DNA from: Acidovorax sp. sif1233
GTDB lineage: Bacteria; Pseudomonadota; Gammaproteobacteria; Burkholderiales; Burkholderiaceae_C
Reading direction: 5' to 3'
Length of the DNA: 64,000 nt
Assembly: GCF_019218755.1 (NCBI RefSeq)
Contig: NZ_JAHUWZ010000001.1
Location: 1,054,001-1,118,000 of the forward strand
Under the pieces are notes generated by a model, which did no database searches, was not told where the DNA came from, and saw only the letters and a program-made list of their open reading frames with translations. The position numbers were made by a program, and so were the translations under genes. Shown piece after piece: positions 29,805 to 38,109 of this stretch. The first letter of the stretch is position 1. Each line of letters begins with the position of its first letter.

Positions 29805-30265
29805 GACAGTTCGTCCAGCAGGTTGGCCATTTCCACCGCCACGCGGGCTGCATCGGTGCCCTTTTCGGTCTGGCGGGCCACCGCCTGATCGAGGTTCTCG
29901 GTGGTGATGATGGCGTTGGCAATCGGGATCTGGTAGTCCAGCGACAGGCGCGTGACGCCCGCGCCGGATTCGTTGGCCACCAGTTCGAAGTGATAGGTTT
30001 CACCGCGGATGATGCAGCCCAGGGCGATCAGCGCGTCGTACTCATCGCTTTCGGCCATGGCCTGCAGGGCCACGGGCACCTCGAGGGCGCCGGGCACGAG
30101 CACGTGCCGGATGTTCTTTTCCTGCACGCCCAGGTTCAGAAGCTCGGCACGGCAGGCCGCAGCCAGGGTATTGGTGATGCTTTCGTTGAAGCGGGCCTGC
30201 ACGATGCCGATGTGCAGCTTCTTGCCGTCCAGCTTGTCCGCTGTTCCTTTTTCTGCGCCAAACAT
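29801..30265 (-). CDS. ribH: 6,7-dimethyl-8-ribityllumazine synthase
   Basis: Penultimate step of riboflavin synthesis, condensing 5-amino-6-ribitylamino-uracil with dihydroxybutanone phosphate. The 154 residues are typical. Visible are [11 protein letters not shown] (substrate loop), [31 protein letters not shown] with the catalytic His, and the [14 protein letters not shown] segment. It starts 5 bases after ribBX, whose product supplies one of its two substrates. The N-terminal in-frame extension is not coding, because ribBX ends there. Confidence 0.96.
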   Translation of the reverse strand: MFGAEKGTADKLDGKKLHIGIVQARFNESITNTLAAACRAELLNLGVQEKNIRHVLVPGALEVPVALQAMAESDEYDALIALGCIIRGETYHFELVANESGAGVTRLSLDYQIPIANAIITTENLDQAVARQTEKGTDAARVAVEMANLLDELS

Positions 30266-30270
30266 GTTTT

Positions 30271-31392
30271 TTACTCTTTCGGAATGAAGCCGGTGATTTC
30301 GAGGCCGTAGCCCATCATGCTGGGCATGCGGCGTGGCTGGCCCATGAGCGCCATCTTGTGCACGCCGCATTCACGCAGGATCTGCGCGCCCACGCCGTAG
30401 GTGCGCAGGTCCATGCGGCCGCGCTCGGGGGCCTGCGCCGCGCGGGCCGTGCCCTCGAACTGCGAGAGCAGCTGGCCGGCGGTCTCGCCGCAGTTGAGCA
30501 GCACCGCCACGCCCTTGCCCTGTTCGGACAGGTATTGCAGGCTGGTGTCCAGGCTCCACGAGTGCATGGAGCGGTTGACTTCCAGTGCGTCCAGCACCGA
30601 CAGCGGTTCGTGCACGCGCACGGGCACCACGTCGTCGGCGCCCCACTGTCCCTTGACGAGGGCCAGGTGCACGGCCTGGCTGGGCTTGTCGCGGAAGGCG
30701 TGGGCGGTGAAGGCGCCAAAGGCCGTCTGCAGCACGCGCGTGCCCACCTTCTCGACCAGCGATTCGGTGCGGCTGCGGTGCTCGATCAGGTCGGCGATGG
30801 TGCCGATCTTCAGGCCGTGCTCGGCCGCGAAGAGCTGCAGGTCGGGCAGGCGGGCCATGGTGCCGTCGTCCTTCATGATCTCGCAGATCACGGCGGCGGG
30901 GCTGCAGCCGGCCATCACGGCCAGGTCGCAGCCGGCCTCGGTGTGGCCCGCGCGCATGAGCACGCCGCCTTCGACGGCCTGCAGCGGGAAGATGTGGCCG
31001 GGCTGCACCAGGTCGGCGGCCACGGCGTTGGGGGCCACGGCGGCCTGCACGGTGCGGGCGCGGTCGGCGGCCGAGATGCCGGTGGTCACGCCCTCGGCCG
31101 CCTCGATCGATACGGTGAAGGCCGTGCCCATCTTGGTGCCGTTGCTGGCCACCATGGGCGGCAGGCGCAGGCGTTCGCAGCGTTCGCGTGAGAGCGTGAG
31201 GCAGATCAGGCCCCGGCCGAAGCGGGCCATGAAGTTGATGGCCTCGGCTGTCACATGGTCGGCGGCCAGGACGAGGTCGCCTTCGTTTTCGCGGTCTTCT
31301 TCATCCACGAGGATGACGATGCGGCCGGCGCGCATCTCGGCCACGATGTCCTCGACGGGCGAGATCGGCACGGGAGTGAGGGGGGAGTTCAT
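30271..31392 (-). CDS. ribBX: 3,4-dihydroxy-2-butanone-4-phosphate synthase with degenerate RibA-like domain (RibBX type)
   Basis: The N-terminal half (about 1-205) is a complete Rib[14 protein letters not shown] binds metal and substrate, and [13 protein letters not shown] completes the site. The C-terminal half aligns with GTP cyclohydrolase II but lacks the zinc cysteines of the RCDCG region; the equivalent stretch is [16 protein letters not shown]. This is the RibBX variant described in many proteobacteria, so this protein should make the butanone phosphate but not open GTP. A true ribA must lie elsewhere. The 373-residue reading starts at MNSPLTPVP. No FMN riboswitch was recognisable upstream. 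Confidence 0.9.
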   Translation of the reverse strand: MNSPLTPVPISPVEDIVAEMRAGRIVILVDEEDRENEGDLVLAADHVTAEAINFMARFGRGLICLTLSRERCERLRLPPMVASNGTKMGTAFTVSIEAAEGVTTGISAADRARTVQAAVAPNAVAADLVQPGHIFPLQAVEGGVLMRAGHTEAGCDLAVMAGCSPAAVICEIMKDDGTMARLPDLQLFAAEHGLKIGTIADLIEHRSRTESLVEKVGTRVLQTAFGAFTAHAFRDKPSQAVHLALVKGQWGADDVVPVRVHEPLSVLDALEVNRSMHSWSLDTSLQYLSEQGKGVAVLLNCGETAGQLLSQFEGTARAAQAPERGRMDLRTYGVGAQILRECGVHKMALMGQPRRMPSMMGYGLEITGFIPKE

Positions 31393-31705
31393 GGAAGGCT
31401 GGGCTTTCTGAGGGGACCGCTGGCGGTGGTGCCGCAGCGCAGGTCCCCGTGGCCGGAGGCCGCCACGCTGTGCGCACCCCCAAGAAACCGCCCAAAGAAC
31501 ATGCGATGCGGCGCTGCCGCTCGTCAAAGGGGCATATTGCCCCAGAAGGATGGGATTTTAGTGCACCGGGCCGCGCCGTGCCCGGTGGGGCGCCCCGGGG
31601 CTGATGCAAATCAGTTCCCCGTGGGTTGGGCAGGCTCCCCAGACGGGGGCGCCCCTTGCCGGCGCCGCCCTGCCGTCGGGCGGTGCGGCGCGGCTGCGAG
31701 GGGCT

Positions 31706-32005
31706 TCAGACCATGCTGCCCTGCAGCACCACGTCCGATGTGGGATAGGCCACGCAGGGCAGCACGCAGCCTTCGTCTTTTTCTTCGGCCGTGAGGCCCG
31801 GCCATTCGATGGCGTAGCGCACGGTGCCCTCGGCCAGCTGGCCCATGCAGGTGCGGCAGGTGCCGTTGCGGCAGGAGCTGGGCCAGTCGATGCCGCCCTG
31901 TTCCAGCGACAGCAGCAGCGGCTGCTCGGGCCAGGCGTCGCATTGCTGGCCGCCGGGCTCTACCGTGGCGATGAAGAAGGGCGCGGTGTTGGGTGGGGTG
32001 CTCAT
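31706..32005 (-). CDS. plant-type [2Fe-2S] ferredoxin
   Basis: Small electron carrier of 99 residues with the classical ligand pattern C-x4-C-x2-C in SSCRNGTCRTCMGQL (about 45-53), and a fourth cysteine among CVLPC near residue 80. Its start codon overlaps the DUF938 stop (ATGA), so the two are probably cotranslated. A redox partner is not evident. The hairpin-forming GC-rich sequence just downstream (around 31663-31691) could end the transcript, but it lacks a T-run. Confidence 0.88.
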   Translation of the reverse strand: MSTPPNTAPFFIATVEPGGQQCDAWPEQPLLLSLEQGGIDWPSSCRNGTCRTCMGQLAEGTVRYAIEWPGLTAEEKDEGCVLPCVAYPTSDVVLQGSMV

Positions 32006-32679
32006 GGGTGGTGTGTGGTGTCGGGGCGGGCGTCGGGGGCGGGGGCGGGGGCGGGGGTGGCGCGTGTCCACACCAGCAGGAGGTTGTTGGCGGGCATCGC
32101 ATGGCGGGCCGCCAGCCGCAGCCCGGCCCCGGCCGCCACGGCGGCCACGTCGTCGATGCGGCGGATGCCCCAGGTGGCGTCCTGGGCGCGCAGGCTGGCG
32201 TCAAACGCCAGGTTGCCCGCGGCGGTGGGCACGCCGTCTTCCAGGTACGGGCCGTAGGTGACCAGCAGGCCGCCTGGCGCCAGGTGGCGGGTCGCCCCGC
32301 GCATCAGGCCCGCGCAGCACGCCCAGGGCGCGATGTGCAGCATGTTGGCGCAGTAGATCAGGTCGAACGGCTGGCTGAACGCCGGGCCATCGGCGGGCCA
32401 GGCGGGCTGGAGCACGTCGAGCGCCACGGGTGTGCGCACGTTGCGCGCGCCCGTGTGCGCGGCCCAGCCGGCGATGGCGCCGAAGTGCGTTCCCTGCAGG
32501 TCGGTGGGCTGCCAGCTCCAGCCGGGCAGGGCGGCGGCAAAGTGCGCCGCGTGCTGGCCCGTGCCGCTGGCGATCTCCAGTGCCGCGCCTTCCGGCGCCA
32601 GCAGGGACTGCAGCACCGCCAGGATGGGGCCCTGGTTGCGTTCGGCGGCGGGACTGTGCGGGAGCGGAGGGTGGGACAT
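32002..32679 (-). CDS. DUF938 family SAM-dependent methyltransferase
   Basis: The 225 residues have a Rossmann methyltransferase core: ALEIASGTGQHAAHFA (motif I, SAM glycine loop), TDLQG (motif II acidic), and DLIYCANMLHIAPW and LLVTYGPYLEDG, which are characteristic of DUF938. The substrate is unknown. A Pro/Ala-rich C-terminal tail (about 210-225) overlaps the ferredoxin start. It lies at the edge of the DnaA-box repeat region, which probably contains its promoter. Confidence 0.85.
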   Translation of the reverse strand: MSHPPLPHSPAAERNQGPILAVLQSLLAPEGAALEIASGTGQHAAHFAAALPGWSWQPTDLQGTHFGAIAGWAAHTGARNVRTPVALDVLQPAWPADGPAFSQPFDLIYCANMLHIAPWACCAGLMRGATRHLAPGGLLVTYGPYLEDGVPTAAGNLAFDASLRAQDATWGIRRIDDVAAVAAGAGLRLAARHAMPANNLLLVWTRATPAPAPAPDARPDTTHHP

Positions 32680-32721
32680 GGGATGATTTTGCTCATGCGC
32701 GCTGGACTGGCGGGCGCTGGT

Positions 32722-32744
32722 TGCTATTAAAAATGTAGCTATGC
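32722..32744 (+). repeat. partial family 1 dispersed repeat
   Basis: GCTATTAAAAATGTAGCTAT is an AT-rich core of the TAGCT-type repeat, here without the CGCTT/AAGCG hairpin. It sits in the gap between the DUF938 gene and the DnaA-box repeats. Confidence 0.4.
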
Positions 32745-32798
32745 AGGGGGCGCCGATGGGAACTGTATCCCAGCCGGCGCGTGGCGGGGCAGTGCCTG

Positions 32799-32906
32799 TT
32801 TTTTAAGCGGTGCAAGGATATTCCTTGTAAATCAGGCACTTACCCCCGCCATACAAGGCTTGTCCAGGGTTATCCACATGATTGTCCAGTGCGGGCAGGG
32901 ATAACC
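32799..32906 (+). repeat. 108-bp repeat unit 1 with a perfect DnaA box
   Basis: The unit runs from a T-run through GCAAGGATATT and ATCAGGCACTT to a conserved end. It contains TTATCCACA (32870-32878), the consensus DnaA box. TTGTCCA lies on each side (32860-32866 and 32883-32889). GGTTATCC (32869-32876) pairs with GGATAACC (32899-32906). It is AT-rich relative to neighbouring genes. Confidence 0.85.
32870..32878 (+). promoter_or_regulatory. DnaA box 1 (TTATCCACA)
   Basis: Exact match to the high-affinity DnaA 9-mer, in the context TTATCCACATGATTGTCCAG, which is identical in all three units. Binding is inferred from the consensus. Confidence 0.7.
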
Positions 32907-32971
32907 GGGGCGGACTGGGGGGTGGCAAGGGGCTGGGCGCGGTGCGCGGAATCCCTGGGCGTGGTTGCCGC

Positions 32972-33079
32972 TTTTTTGGGCAATGCAAGGATATTTCTTA
33001 TAAATCAATCACTTAAGGATGTCATACAAGACTTCTCCAAACTTATCCACATGATTGTCCAGTGCGGGCTGGGATAACC
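32972..33079 (+). repeat. 108-bp repeat unit 2 with a perfect DnaA box
   Basis: Same length and order as unit 1: T-run, ATGCAAGGATATT, AAATCAATCACTTA, CATACAAG, then TTATCCACA (33043-33051) and a closing GGATAACC (33072-33079). It begins 173 bases after unit 1. Confidence 0.85.
33043..33051 (+). promoter_or_regulatory. DnaA box 2 (TTATCCACA)
   Basis: Second exact DnaA 9-mer, same orientation as the first, with the same flanking TGATTGTCCAGTGCGGGC. Confidence 0.7.
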
Positions 33080-33105
33080 GGAGCCAGTGCGGGATCGATT
33101 GCCTA

Positions 33106-33213
33106 AAAAAGAGGCGTCGCAGGCCTTGGCCTTATGAATCAAGCACTTGGCGCTGCCATACAGGACTTGCCAAAACTTATCCACATGATTGTCCAGCGCT
33201 GGCAGGGATAACC
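33106..33213 (+). repeat. 108-bp repeat unit 3 with a perfect DnaA box
   Basis: The most diverged unit in its first half (AATCAAGCACTTGG, GCCATACAGGACTT). Its second half is nearly identical, with TTATCCACA at 33177-33185 and GGATAACC at 33206-33213. It ends 13 bases before the stop codon of the DUF427 gene. Confidence 0.8.
33177..33185 (+). promoter_or_regulatory. DnaA box 3 (TTATCCACA)
   Basis: Third exact DnaA 9-mer in the same orientation, 134 bases after the second. Confidence 0.7.
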
Positions 33214-33225
33214 CTGGCCTCCTGG

Positions 33226-33507
33226 TCAGGCGGCGACCTTCACGCCCTTCCAGAACGCCACGCGGCCCCGGATTTCTTCGGCCTCGGGCTTGGGATCGGC
33301 ATAGAACCAGGCGGCGTCGGTGTTCATCTCGCCGTTGACCAGCAGCGACAGGTAGCTGGCCTGGCCCTTCCAGTGGCAGGTGGTCTTGTGGTTGCTGAAG
33401 GTGAAGAACTCGCGCTTGAGCGCGCTTTCGGGAAAGTAGTGGTTGCCTTCGACCACCACGGTGTCGTCGCTCTCGGCGACGACCACGCCGTTCCAGACTG
33501 CTTTCAT
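33226..33507 (-). CDS. DUF427 family protein
   Basis: Small cytoplasmic protein of 93 residues with DUF427 features: MKAVWNGVVVAES, the EGNHYFP segment, and HKTTCHWKGQASYLSL, followed by the AWFYADPKPEA loop. Function is unknown; related folds bind small molecules. The ATG is preceded by a good AAGGA on the minus strand. It diverges from the class IV aminotransferase gene and ends against the DnaA-box repeats. Confidence 0.85.
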   Translation of the reverse strand: MKAVWNGVVVAESDDTVVVEGNHYFPESALKREFFTFSNHKTTCHWKGQASYLSLLVNGEMNTDAAWFYADPKPEAEEIRGRVAFWKGVKVAA

Positions 33508-33627
33508 GGTATTTCCTTTCAATTGAATGCCGCGCAGCGCTTGACGGACAAGCGGTGACCGCGATGAATGTGCGAGCAATGGCCCCACGGGCCTTGCGGG
33601 GCGGCCCGCGCTGGCCAGAATGCGGGC

Positions 33628-34536
33628 ATGAGCACCTTACCCGATTATTCCCAGGGGGCCGCCTGCGTGCGCGGCCAGTACGTTCCCATTGGCGACGCGG
33701 CGATTCCGCTGACCGACTGGGGGTTTCTGCGCTCCGACGCCACCTACGACGTGGTCACCGTCTGGGACGGCGCATTCTTCCGGCTCGACGCGCACCTGGA
33801 GCGGTTCCTGGCCAGCTGTGCGCGCCTGCGGCTCGACCCGGGACGCTCGCCCGCCGAGATCGCGGCGGTGCTGGAGCAGTGCGTGCGCCTGTCGGGCCTG
33901 CGCGATGCGTATGTGGAGATGATCGTCACGCGCGGCCAGCCGCCCTGGGGTTCGCGCGACCCGCGCCAGGCCGTGAACCAGTTCTACGCGTTCGCCGTGC
34001 CCTATGTGTGGATCGCCAACGAGGCGCAGCGCGAGCGGGGCCTGAACCTCATCGTGAGCGACGTGCAGCGCATCCCCGCCAGCAGCGTGGACCCGCGCGT
34101 CAAGAACTACCACTGGAACGACCTCACCATGGGGCTCCTGGGGGCGCTGGACGCCGGGGGCGACACCGTCGTGCTCACCGACGGAGCAGGCCATGTGGTC
34201 GAAGGCCCTGGCTTCAACGTGTTCTGCGTGGATGCGCAGGGCACCATCGCCACGCCCGCCCAGGGCATGCTCGAAGGCATCACGCGCCGCACGGTCCTCG
34301 AGATGGCGGCGTCGCTGGGCCTGCCGCTGCAGGCGCGGGCCTTGCCGGCCGCCGAACTGCGCGGTGCGCGCGAGGTGTTCCTGTCCACCTCGGGCGGGGG
34401 CGTGCTGCCTGTCACCCGGGTGGACGGGCGGCCGGTGGGCGATGGCGCCGTGGGGCCGGTGGTGCGCCAGCTGGTGCGGACCTACTGGGACTGGCACCGC
34501 GATCCACGCTACAGCCAGCCCGTGCGCTATGCATGA
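33628..34536 (+). CDS. class IV aminotransferase (branched-chain / D-amino acid type fold)
   Basis: The 302 residues belong to fold-type IV PLP enzymes (ilvE, D-alanine aminotransferase and aminodeoxychorismate lyase relatives). The PLP lysine lies in DPRVKNYHWNDLTMGLL. Phosphate- and cofactor-binding segments are EGPGFNVFCVD and the STSGGGVLPVTRVDG loop. A two-residue check of specificity is not possible here, so the substrate is open. Start at the ATG of MSTLPDYSQG. A family 2 dispersed repeat follows the stop by 7 bases. Confidence 0.85.
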   Translation: MSTLPDYSQGAACVRGQYVPIGDAAIPLTDWGFLRSDATYDVVTVWDGAFFRLDAHLERFLASCARLRLDPGRSPAEIAAVLEQCVRLSGLRDAYVEMIVTRGQPPWGSRDPRQAVNQFYAFAVPYVWIANEAQRERGLNLIVSDVQRIPASSVDPRVKNYHWNDLTMGLLGALDAGGDTVVLTDGAGHVVEGPGFNVFCVDAQGTIATPAQGMLEGITRRTVLEMAASLGLPLQARALPAAELRGAREVFLSTSGGGVLPVTRVDGRPVGDGAVGPVVRQLVRTYWDWHRDPRYSQPVRYA

Positions 34537-34543
34537 AGCGGCG

Positions 34544-34652
34544 ACCCCCTGAGCGGCGCCGTTGCTTCCCCCTTTTTTCCCGCGCTGTGCACGGCAAGAG
34601 AGGCGCTGCCAGCGCACGCACGCCAAGGCCGCCGGGGCGCCCGCGGGCCCTG
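34544..34652 (+). repeat. dispersed repeat, family 2 (ACCCCCTGAGCGGC type)
   Basis: It starts with ACCCCCTGAGCGGC, identical over 14 bases to the copy at 37329. GCTTCCCCCTTTTTT and a GC-rich tail with GCCGGGGCGCC follow. It directly follows the aminotransferase stop and fills much of the 290-base gap before the SDR gene; the right border is approximate. Confidence 0.6.
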
Positions 34653-34827
34653 GTGCGGCGTCTGCCGGCCCGGGCCGTGCCTGCGGCATGCGTGGCGCGC
34701 GGGCGCCATGGGCCCCTGGCCCCGAGTCGCCTGCGCAACCATGCTCGCGTGCCGCGTGGCTTACAGTGCCACGCGCGGCGCGCGTGCGCCAGCCAACTTT
34801 TTCACAGACACAACAGGAGAACCTTGC

Positions 34828-35736
34828 ATGGACATCGAATTCAAGGGCCGCGTGGCCATCGTGACGGGGGCGGGCGGCGGCCTGGGCCGCCAGCATGCAC
34901 TGGCCCTGGCGGCGCGGGGCGCCAAGGTGCTGGTCAATGACCTGGGCGGCGCGGTGGACGGCAAGGGTGGTTCGGTGGGCGCGGCGCAGGCCGTGGTCGA
35001 CGAGATCATCGCGGCCGGCGGCGAGGCGATCGCCAACGGCGCCTCGGTCACCGACTACGCGGCCGTGCAGGCCATGGTGCAGCAGGCCATCGACGCCTGG
35101 GGCCGGGTGGACATCCTGGTGAACAACGCCGGCATCCTGCGCGACAAGTCGTTTTCCAAGATGGAGATGGACGACTTCCGCCTGGTGGTGGACGTGCACC
35201 TGATGGGCGCCGCCCACTGCTGCAAGGCCGTGTGGCCGCACATGGTGGCCCAGCAGTACGGCCGCATCGTGATGACCACGTCGTCCACGGGCCTGTACGG
35301 CAACTTCGGCCAGGCCAACTACGGCGCGGCCAAGCTGGCGCAGGTGGGGCTGATGCAGACCCTGTCCATCGAGGGGGCCAAATACCACATCCACGTGAAC
35401 GCCCTGGCCCCTACCGCCGCCACGCGCATGACCGAGGGCCTGATGCCCCAGGAGGTGCTGGACGCCCTGAAGCCCGAGGCCGTGGTGCCCGCCATGCTGG
35501 TGCTGGCGCACGAGAGTGCGCCCACGCGCACCATCCTGTGCGCGGGCGCGGGCACGTTCGAGGCCGCGCACATCACGCTCACGCAGGGCATCCACTTGGG
35601 GCTGGGCGCCGACGTTCCCGAGCAGCTGGCGGCCCGCCTGGCCGAAGCGACGGGGCGCGCGGGCGAACAAGTACCACAAAGTGGCGCGGCGCAGGGAACC
35701 AATGAAGTGAGCAAGGCCATGGCGGCGAGGGTTTAA
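34828..35736 (+). CDS. short-chain dehydrogenase/reductase (3-hydroxyacyl-CoA dehydrogenase-like)
   Basis: NAD(P)-dependent oxidoreductase of 302 residues. The cofactor motif TGAGGGLGRQHALALA is at about 12-27. NNAGILRDKSFSKM follows near 95. The active-site SSTGLYGNFGQANYGAAKLA supplies Ser, Tyr and Lys. The LRDKSF segment and the long C-terminus resemble the dehydrogenase part of peroxisomal-type multifunctional beta-oxidation enzymes, so a hydroxyacyl-CoA substrate is plausible but unproven. CAGGAGA lies 8 bases before the ATG. Confidence 0.88.
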   Translation: MDIEFKGRVAIVTGAGGGLGRQHALALAARGAKVLVNDLGGAVDGKGGSVGAAQAVVDEIIAAGGEAIANGASVTDYAAVQAMVQQAIDAWGRVDILVNNAGILRDKSFSKMEMDDFRLVVDVHLMGAAHCCKAVWPHMVAQQYGRIVMTTSSTGLYGNFGQANYGAAKLAQVGLMQTLSIEGAKYHIHVNALAPTAATRMTEGLMPQEVLDALKPEAVVPAMLVLAHESAPTRTILCAGAGTFEAAHITLTQGIHLGLGADVPEQLAARLAEATGRAGEQVPQSGAAQGTNEVSKAMAARV

Positions 35737-35807
35737 GCCAGGTCCATACGCGCAATCCTGCTCCGTGCTAAGTTCCGGGCCGACAGAAGACGGATCGGTA
35801 TAAACAT

Positions 35808-37337
35808 ATGAGCAAATTGCACGAGAGACTGGCCGCCTACCCGGCGCAGGCCCTGGGAGGGATTCGCCGCGGCATTGAAAAGGAGGGGCTGCGGGTGCTG
35901 CCCCACGATGGCCTGGCCCTCACGCCGCACCCGCTGGCGCTGGGCTCGGCCCTCACGCACCCCCTGATCACCACCGACTACAGCGAGTCCCAGCTCGAAC
36001 TCATCACCGGCGCCCACAAGGGCGTCCAGCAGTGCCTGGATGAGCTGACCGAGGTGCACCAGTTCGTGCACCACACCCTGAAGAACAGCGGCGGCGAGCT
36101 GCTGTGGGCGTCCAGCATGCCCTGTGGCCTGCCCACCGACGAGACCATTCCCATCGGGCGCTACGGCGGCTCCAACATCGGGCGCGCCAAGAGCGTGTAC
36201 CGCATGGGCCTGGGCCACCGCTATGGCCGGCGCATGCAGACCATCTCGGGCATCCACTACAACTGGTCGCTGCCGGGCGTGGACAGCGAGCAGTATTTCT
36301 CGCTGATCCGCAACTTCCGCCGCCATGCCTTCGTGCTGCTGTACCTGTTCGGCGCCTCGCCCGCGCTGTGCCCGTGTTTCGTGGAAGGGCGCGAACACCG
36401 CCTGCAGCAGATGGAGGGCGGCAGCGCGCTGTACCTGCCGCACGCCACCTCGCTGCGCATGGGGCGCCTGGGTTACCAGAGCGACGCGCAGGCCACGCTG
36501 GCCGTGAGCTACAACGGCCTCACGGGCTACGCCAACTCGCTGCACGAAGCACTCACCAAGCCGTACCCGGCCTACGAAACCGTGGGCGTGCGCAACCCGG
36601 GTGGCGACTACAACCAGCTGGGCACCAGCCTGCTGCAGATCGAGAACGAGTTCTACGGCACCATCCGCCCCAAGCGCACCGTGCGCACCGGCGAGCGCCC
36701 GCTGCACGCGCTGCGTGAACGCGGTGTCGAATACGTCGAGGTGCGCCTGATGGACCTGGACCCGTTCGTGCCCGTGGGCATCACGGCGCCCACCATGCGG
36801 CTCCTGGACGTGTTCTTGCTGCACTGCCTGCTGTCCGACAGCCCGCCCGACACCCCCGAAGAGATCGCCGAACTCAAGCAGAACCAGCACCTCACGGCCG
36901 AGCGGGGCCGCGAGCCCGGCTTGCGGCTCTCGCGCAACGGCCAGAGCGTGCCCCTGATCGAATGGGGCGCCGAGGTGCTGGCCGCGTGCGAGCCCCTGGC
37001 CGCCGCGCTGGACGCCACCCACGGCACCCAGGATTACAGCGCCGCGCTGCGCGACGCCCGAGCGCTGATGTCCGCTCCCGGGCGCACGCCATCGGCCCGC
37101 GTGCTCGACAGCATCGTGCAGGAGCACCATCACAGCTTCGAAGCCTTTGCCCGCCAGCAGTCCATCGCCGCGCGCGACGCCTTGCTGGGCCTGCCCTGGA
37201 CGGCCGAGCAGCAGGCGCGCTACCTGGCCATGGCCGACGAGTCGATCGCGGCGCAGAAGGCCATCGAGGCGGCGGACACGCTGCCGTTCGAGGCCTGGCG
37301 CGAGCAGTACATGTCGGTGAAGGAATTGACCCCCTGA
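35808..37337 (+). CDS. gshA: glutamate-cysteine ligase
   Basis: First step of glutathione synthesis: ATP-dependent joining of glutamate and cysteine. The 509 residues match the proteobacterial GshA class, with GIRRGIEKEGLRV near the N-terminus, DYSESQLELITG, PCGLPTDETIPIGRYG, and GIHYNWSLPG for the active site. The stop codon TGA lies inside the ACCCCCTGAGCGGC repeat, so the repeat supplies the last codons (LTP). gshB is not in the window. Confidence 0.94.
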   Translation: MSKLHERLAAYPAQALGGIRRGIEKEGLRVLPHDGLALTPHPLALGSALTHPLITTDYSESQLELITGAHKGVQQCLDELTEVHQFVHHTLKNSGGELLWASSMPCGLPTDETIPIGRYGGSNIGRAKSVYRMGLGHRYGRRMQTISGIHYNWSLPGVDSEQYFSLIRNFRRHAFVLLYLFGASPALCPCFVEGREHRLQQMEGGSALYLPHATSLRMGRLGYQSDAQATLAVSYNGLTGYANSLHEALTKPYPAYETVGVRNPGGDYNQLGTSLLQIENEFYGTIRPKRTVRTGERPLHALRERGVEYVEVRLMDLDPFVPVGITAPTMRLLDVFLLHCLLSDSPPDTPEEIAELKQNQHLTAERGREPGLRLSRNGQSVPLIEWGAEVLAACEPLAAALDATHGTQDYSAALRDARALMSAPGRTPSARVLDSIVQEHHHSFEAFARQQSIAARDALLGLPWTAEQQARYLAMADESIAAQKAIEAADTLPFEAWREQYMSVKELTP

Positions 37338-37420
37338 GCGGCTGAGCCGCTTCCCCCAAGGGGGACGCCACCGGTGGCCTGGCAGAGCCAGTTCCACGGT
37401 GGCACTGGCCTTGGGCAGCG
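37329..37420 (+). repeat. dispersed repeat, family 2, supplying the gshA stop codon
   Basis: ACCCCCTGAGCGGC is followed by a hairpin AGCGGC / GCCGCT (37337-37351), then TTCCCCCAAGGGGGACGCC. It overlaps the last codons of gshA. Its hairpin may help end transcription; the right edge is approximate. Confidence 0.6.
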
Positions 37421-37470
37421 CCAGTTTTAGGCGACGTCTGCTAGAAGGCAGAGTTGTTCGGTACTCTGAA

Positions 37471-37514
37471 TTTGATAGCTTCCAGCGTTTATTCATCAAG
37501 CGCTAGAGGCCAAT
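37471..37514 (+). repeat. dispersed repeat, family 1
   Basis: TTTGATAGCTTCCAGCG, then ATCAAGCGCTAGAGGCCA: the same order as the copy at 25251. It lies in the gap between gshA and the convergent oxidoreductase-like gene. Confidence 0.7.
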
Positions 37515-37526
37515 TTGGCTTGAAAT

Positions 37527-37757
37527 TCAGCCCTCCAGCCGCAGCAGCGCCTCTTGCCGCCAGTACTCGGCGGCGTCCAGAAACCCCTCCCACACGCAGC
37601 CATTGCAGCCGCGCCCGCAGCAGGTGGTGGGCTCGGGAGGCGGGTTGCGCAGGGTGATGCCCGCGTCCGTGGCGCGCTGCTGCAGCCACTGGAACATCCG
37701 CTGCGCGGAGGCACCGTCCACAGCGCGGGCCGGGATGGTGGCGGTGTTCGATGTCAT
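37527..37757 (-). CDS. small oxidoreductase-like domain protein
   Basis: The 76 residues end with a short conserved cysteine-rich domain, PPEPTTCCGRGCNGCVW (about 41-57), then a helical YWRQEALLRLEG tail. This matches the oxidoreductase-like (Oxidored-like) family, which may bind metal through its clustered cysteines. No activity is established. Its start overlaps the stop of the preceding membrane protein (ATGA), so they form a two-gene unit. Confidence 0.8.
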   Translation of the reverse strand: MTSNTATIPARAVDGASAQRMFQWLQQRATDAGITLRNPPPEPTTCCGRGCNGCVWEGFLDAAEYWRQEALLRLEG

Positions 37758-38005
37758 CGTGGGCGGCGCCCGGCCCGGGCGCGCCGCATGCCGTACTGCG
37801 CCACGAACGCGATGCCCAGCACCAGCGCGAACCAGCCCACCAGGGCCGCCTGGCTCATGAGGTCGCGCACGCTGTTGGAGCGCGCCACATGGGGCGCCAG
37901 CAGGATGACCAGGCCGATCAGGGCGCAGGTCACGCCCTTGAACAGCACTTCCTTGTCGGCCTTGCTGGCGGTGGGCTTGGAGGGCGACGGAGTGGGCAGC
38001 GGCAT
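37754..38005 (-). CDS. small two-helix membrane protein of unknown function
   Basis: The 83 residues have a Pro/Ser/Lys-rich cytoplasmic N-terminus (1-20) and two predicted membrane helices (about 25-42 and 54-72), ending in a basic MRRARAGRRPR tail. I do not recognise a named family. It is coupled to the downstream cysteine-rich gene and diverges from ylqF. Confidence 0.7.
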   Translation of the reverse strand: MPLPTPSPSKPTASKADKEVLFKGVTCALIGLVILLAPHVARSNSVRDLMSQAALVGWFALVLGIAFVAQYGMRRARAGRRPR

Positions 38006-38109
38006 GGTGGGCAGGGCGGCGCAAAAACGCGCCAGATCATGAAAAGATGAGACCGCGATTATCCTTGCCACCCTTGGATTGATTCAAATACAGAAGAAAG
38101 TACCCCCGC

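Noticed and set aside
31393..31705. FMN riboswitch upstream of ribBX
   Set aside because: I looked for the conserved AGGGNGGGG and CCNACNGGCGGT segments on the minus strand and did not find them. Only a small GGGGC/GCCCC hairpin is present.
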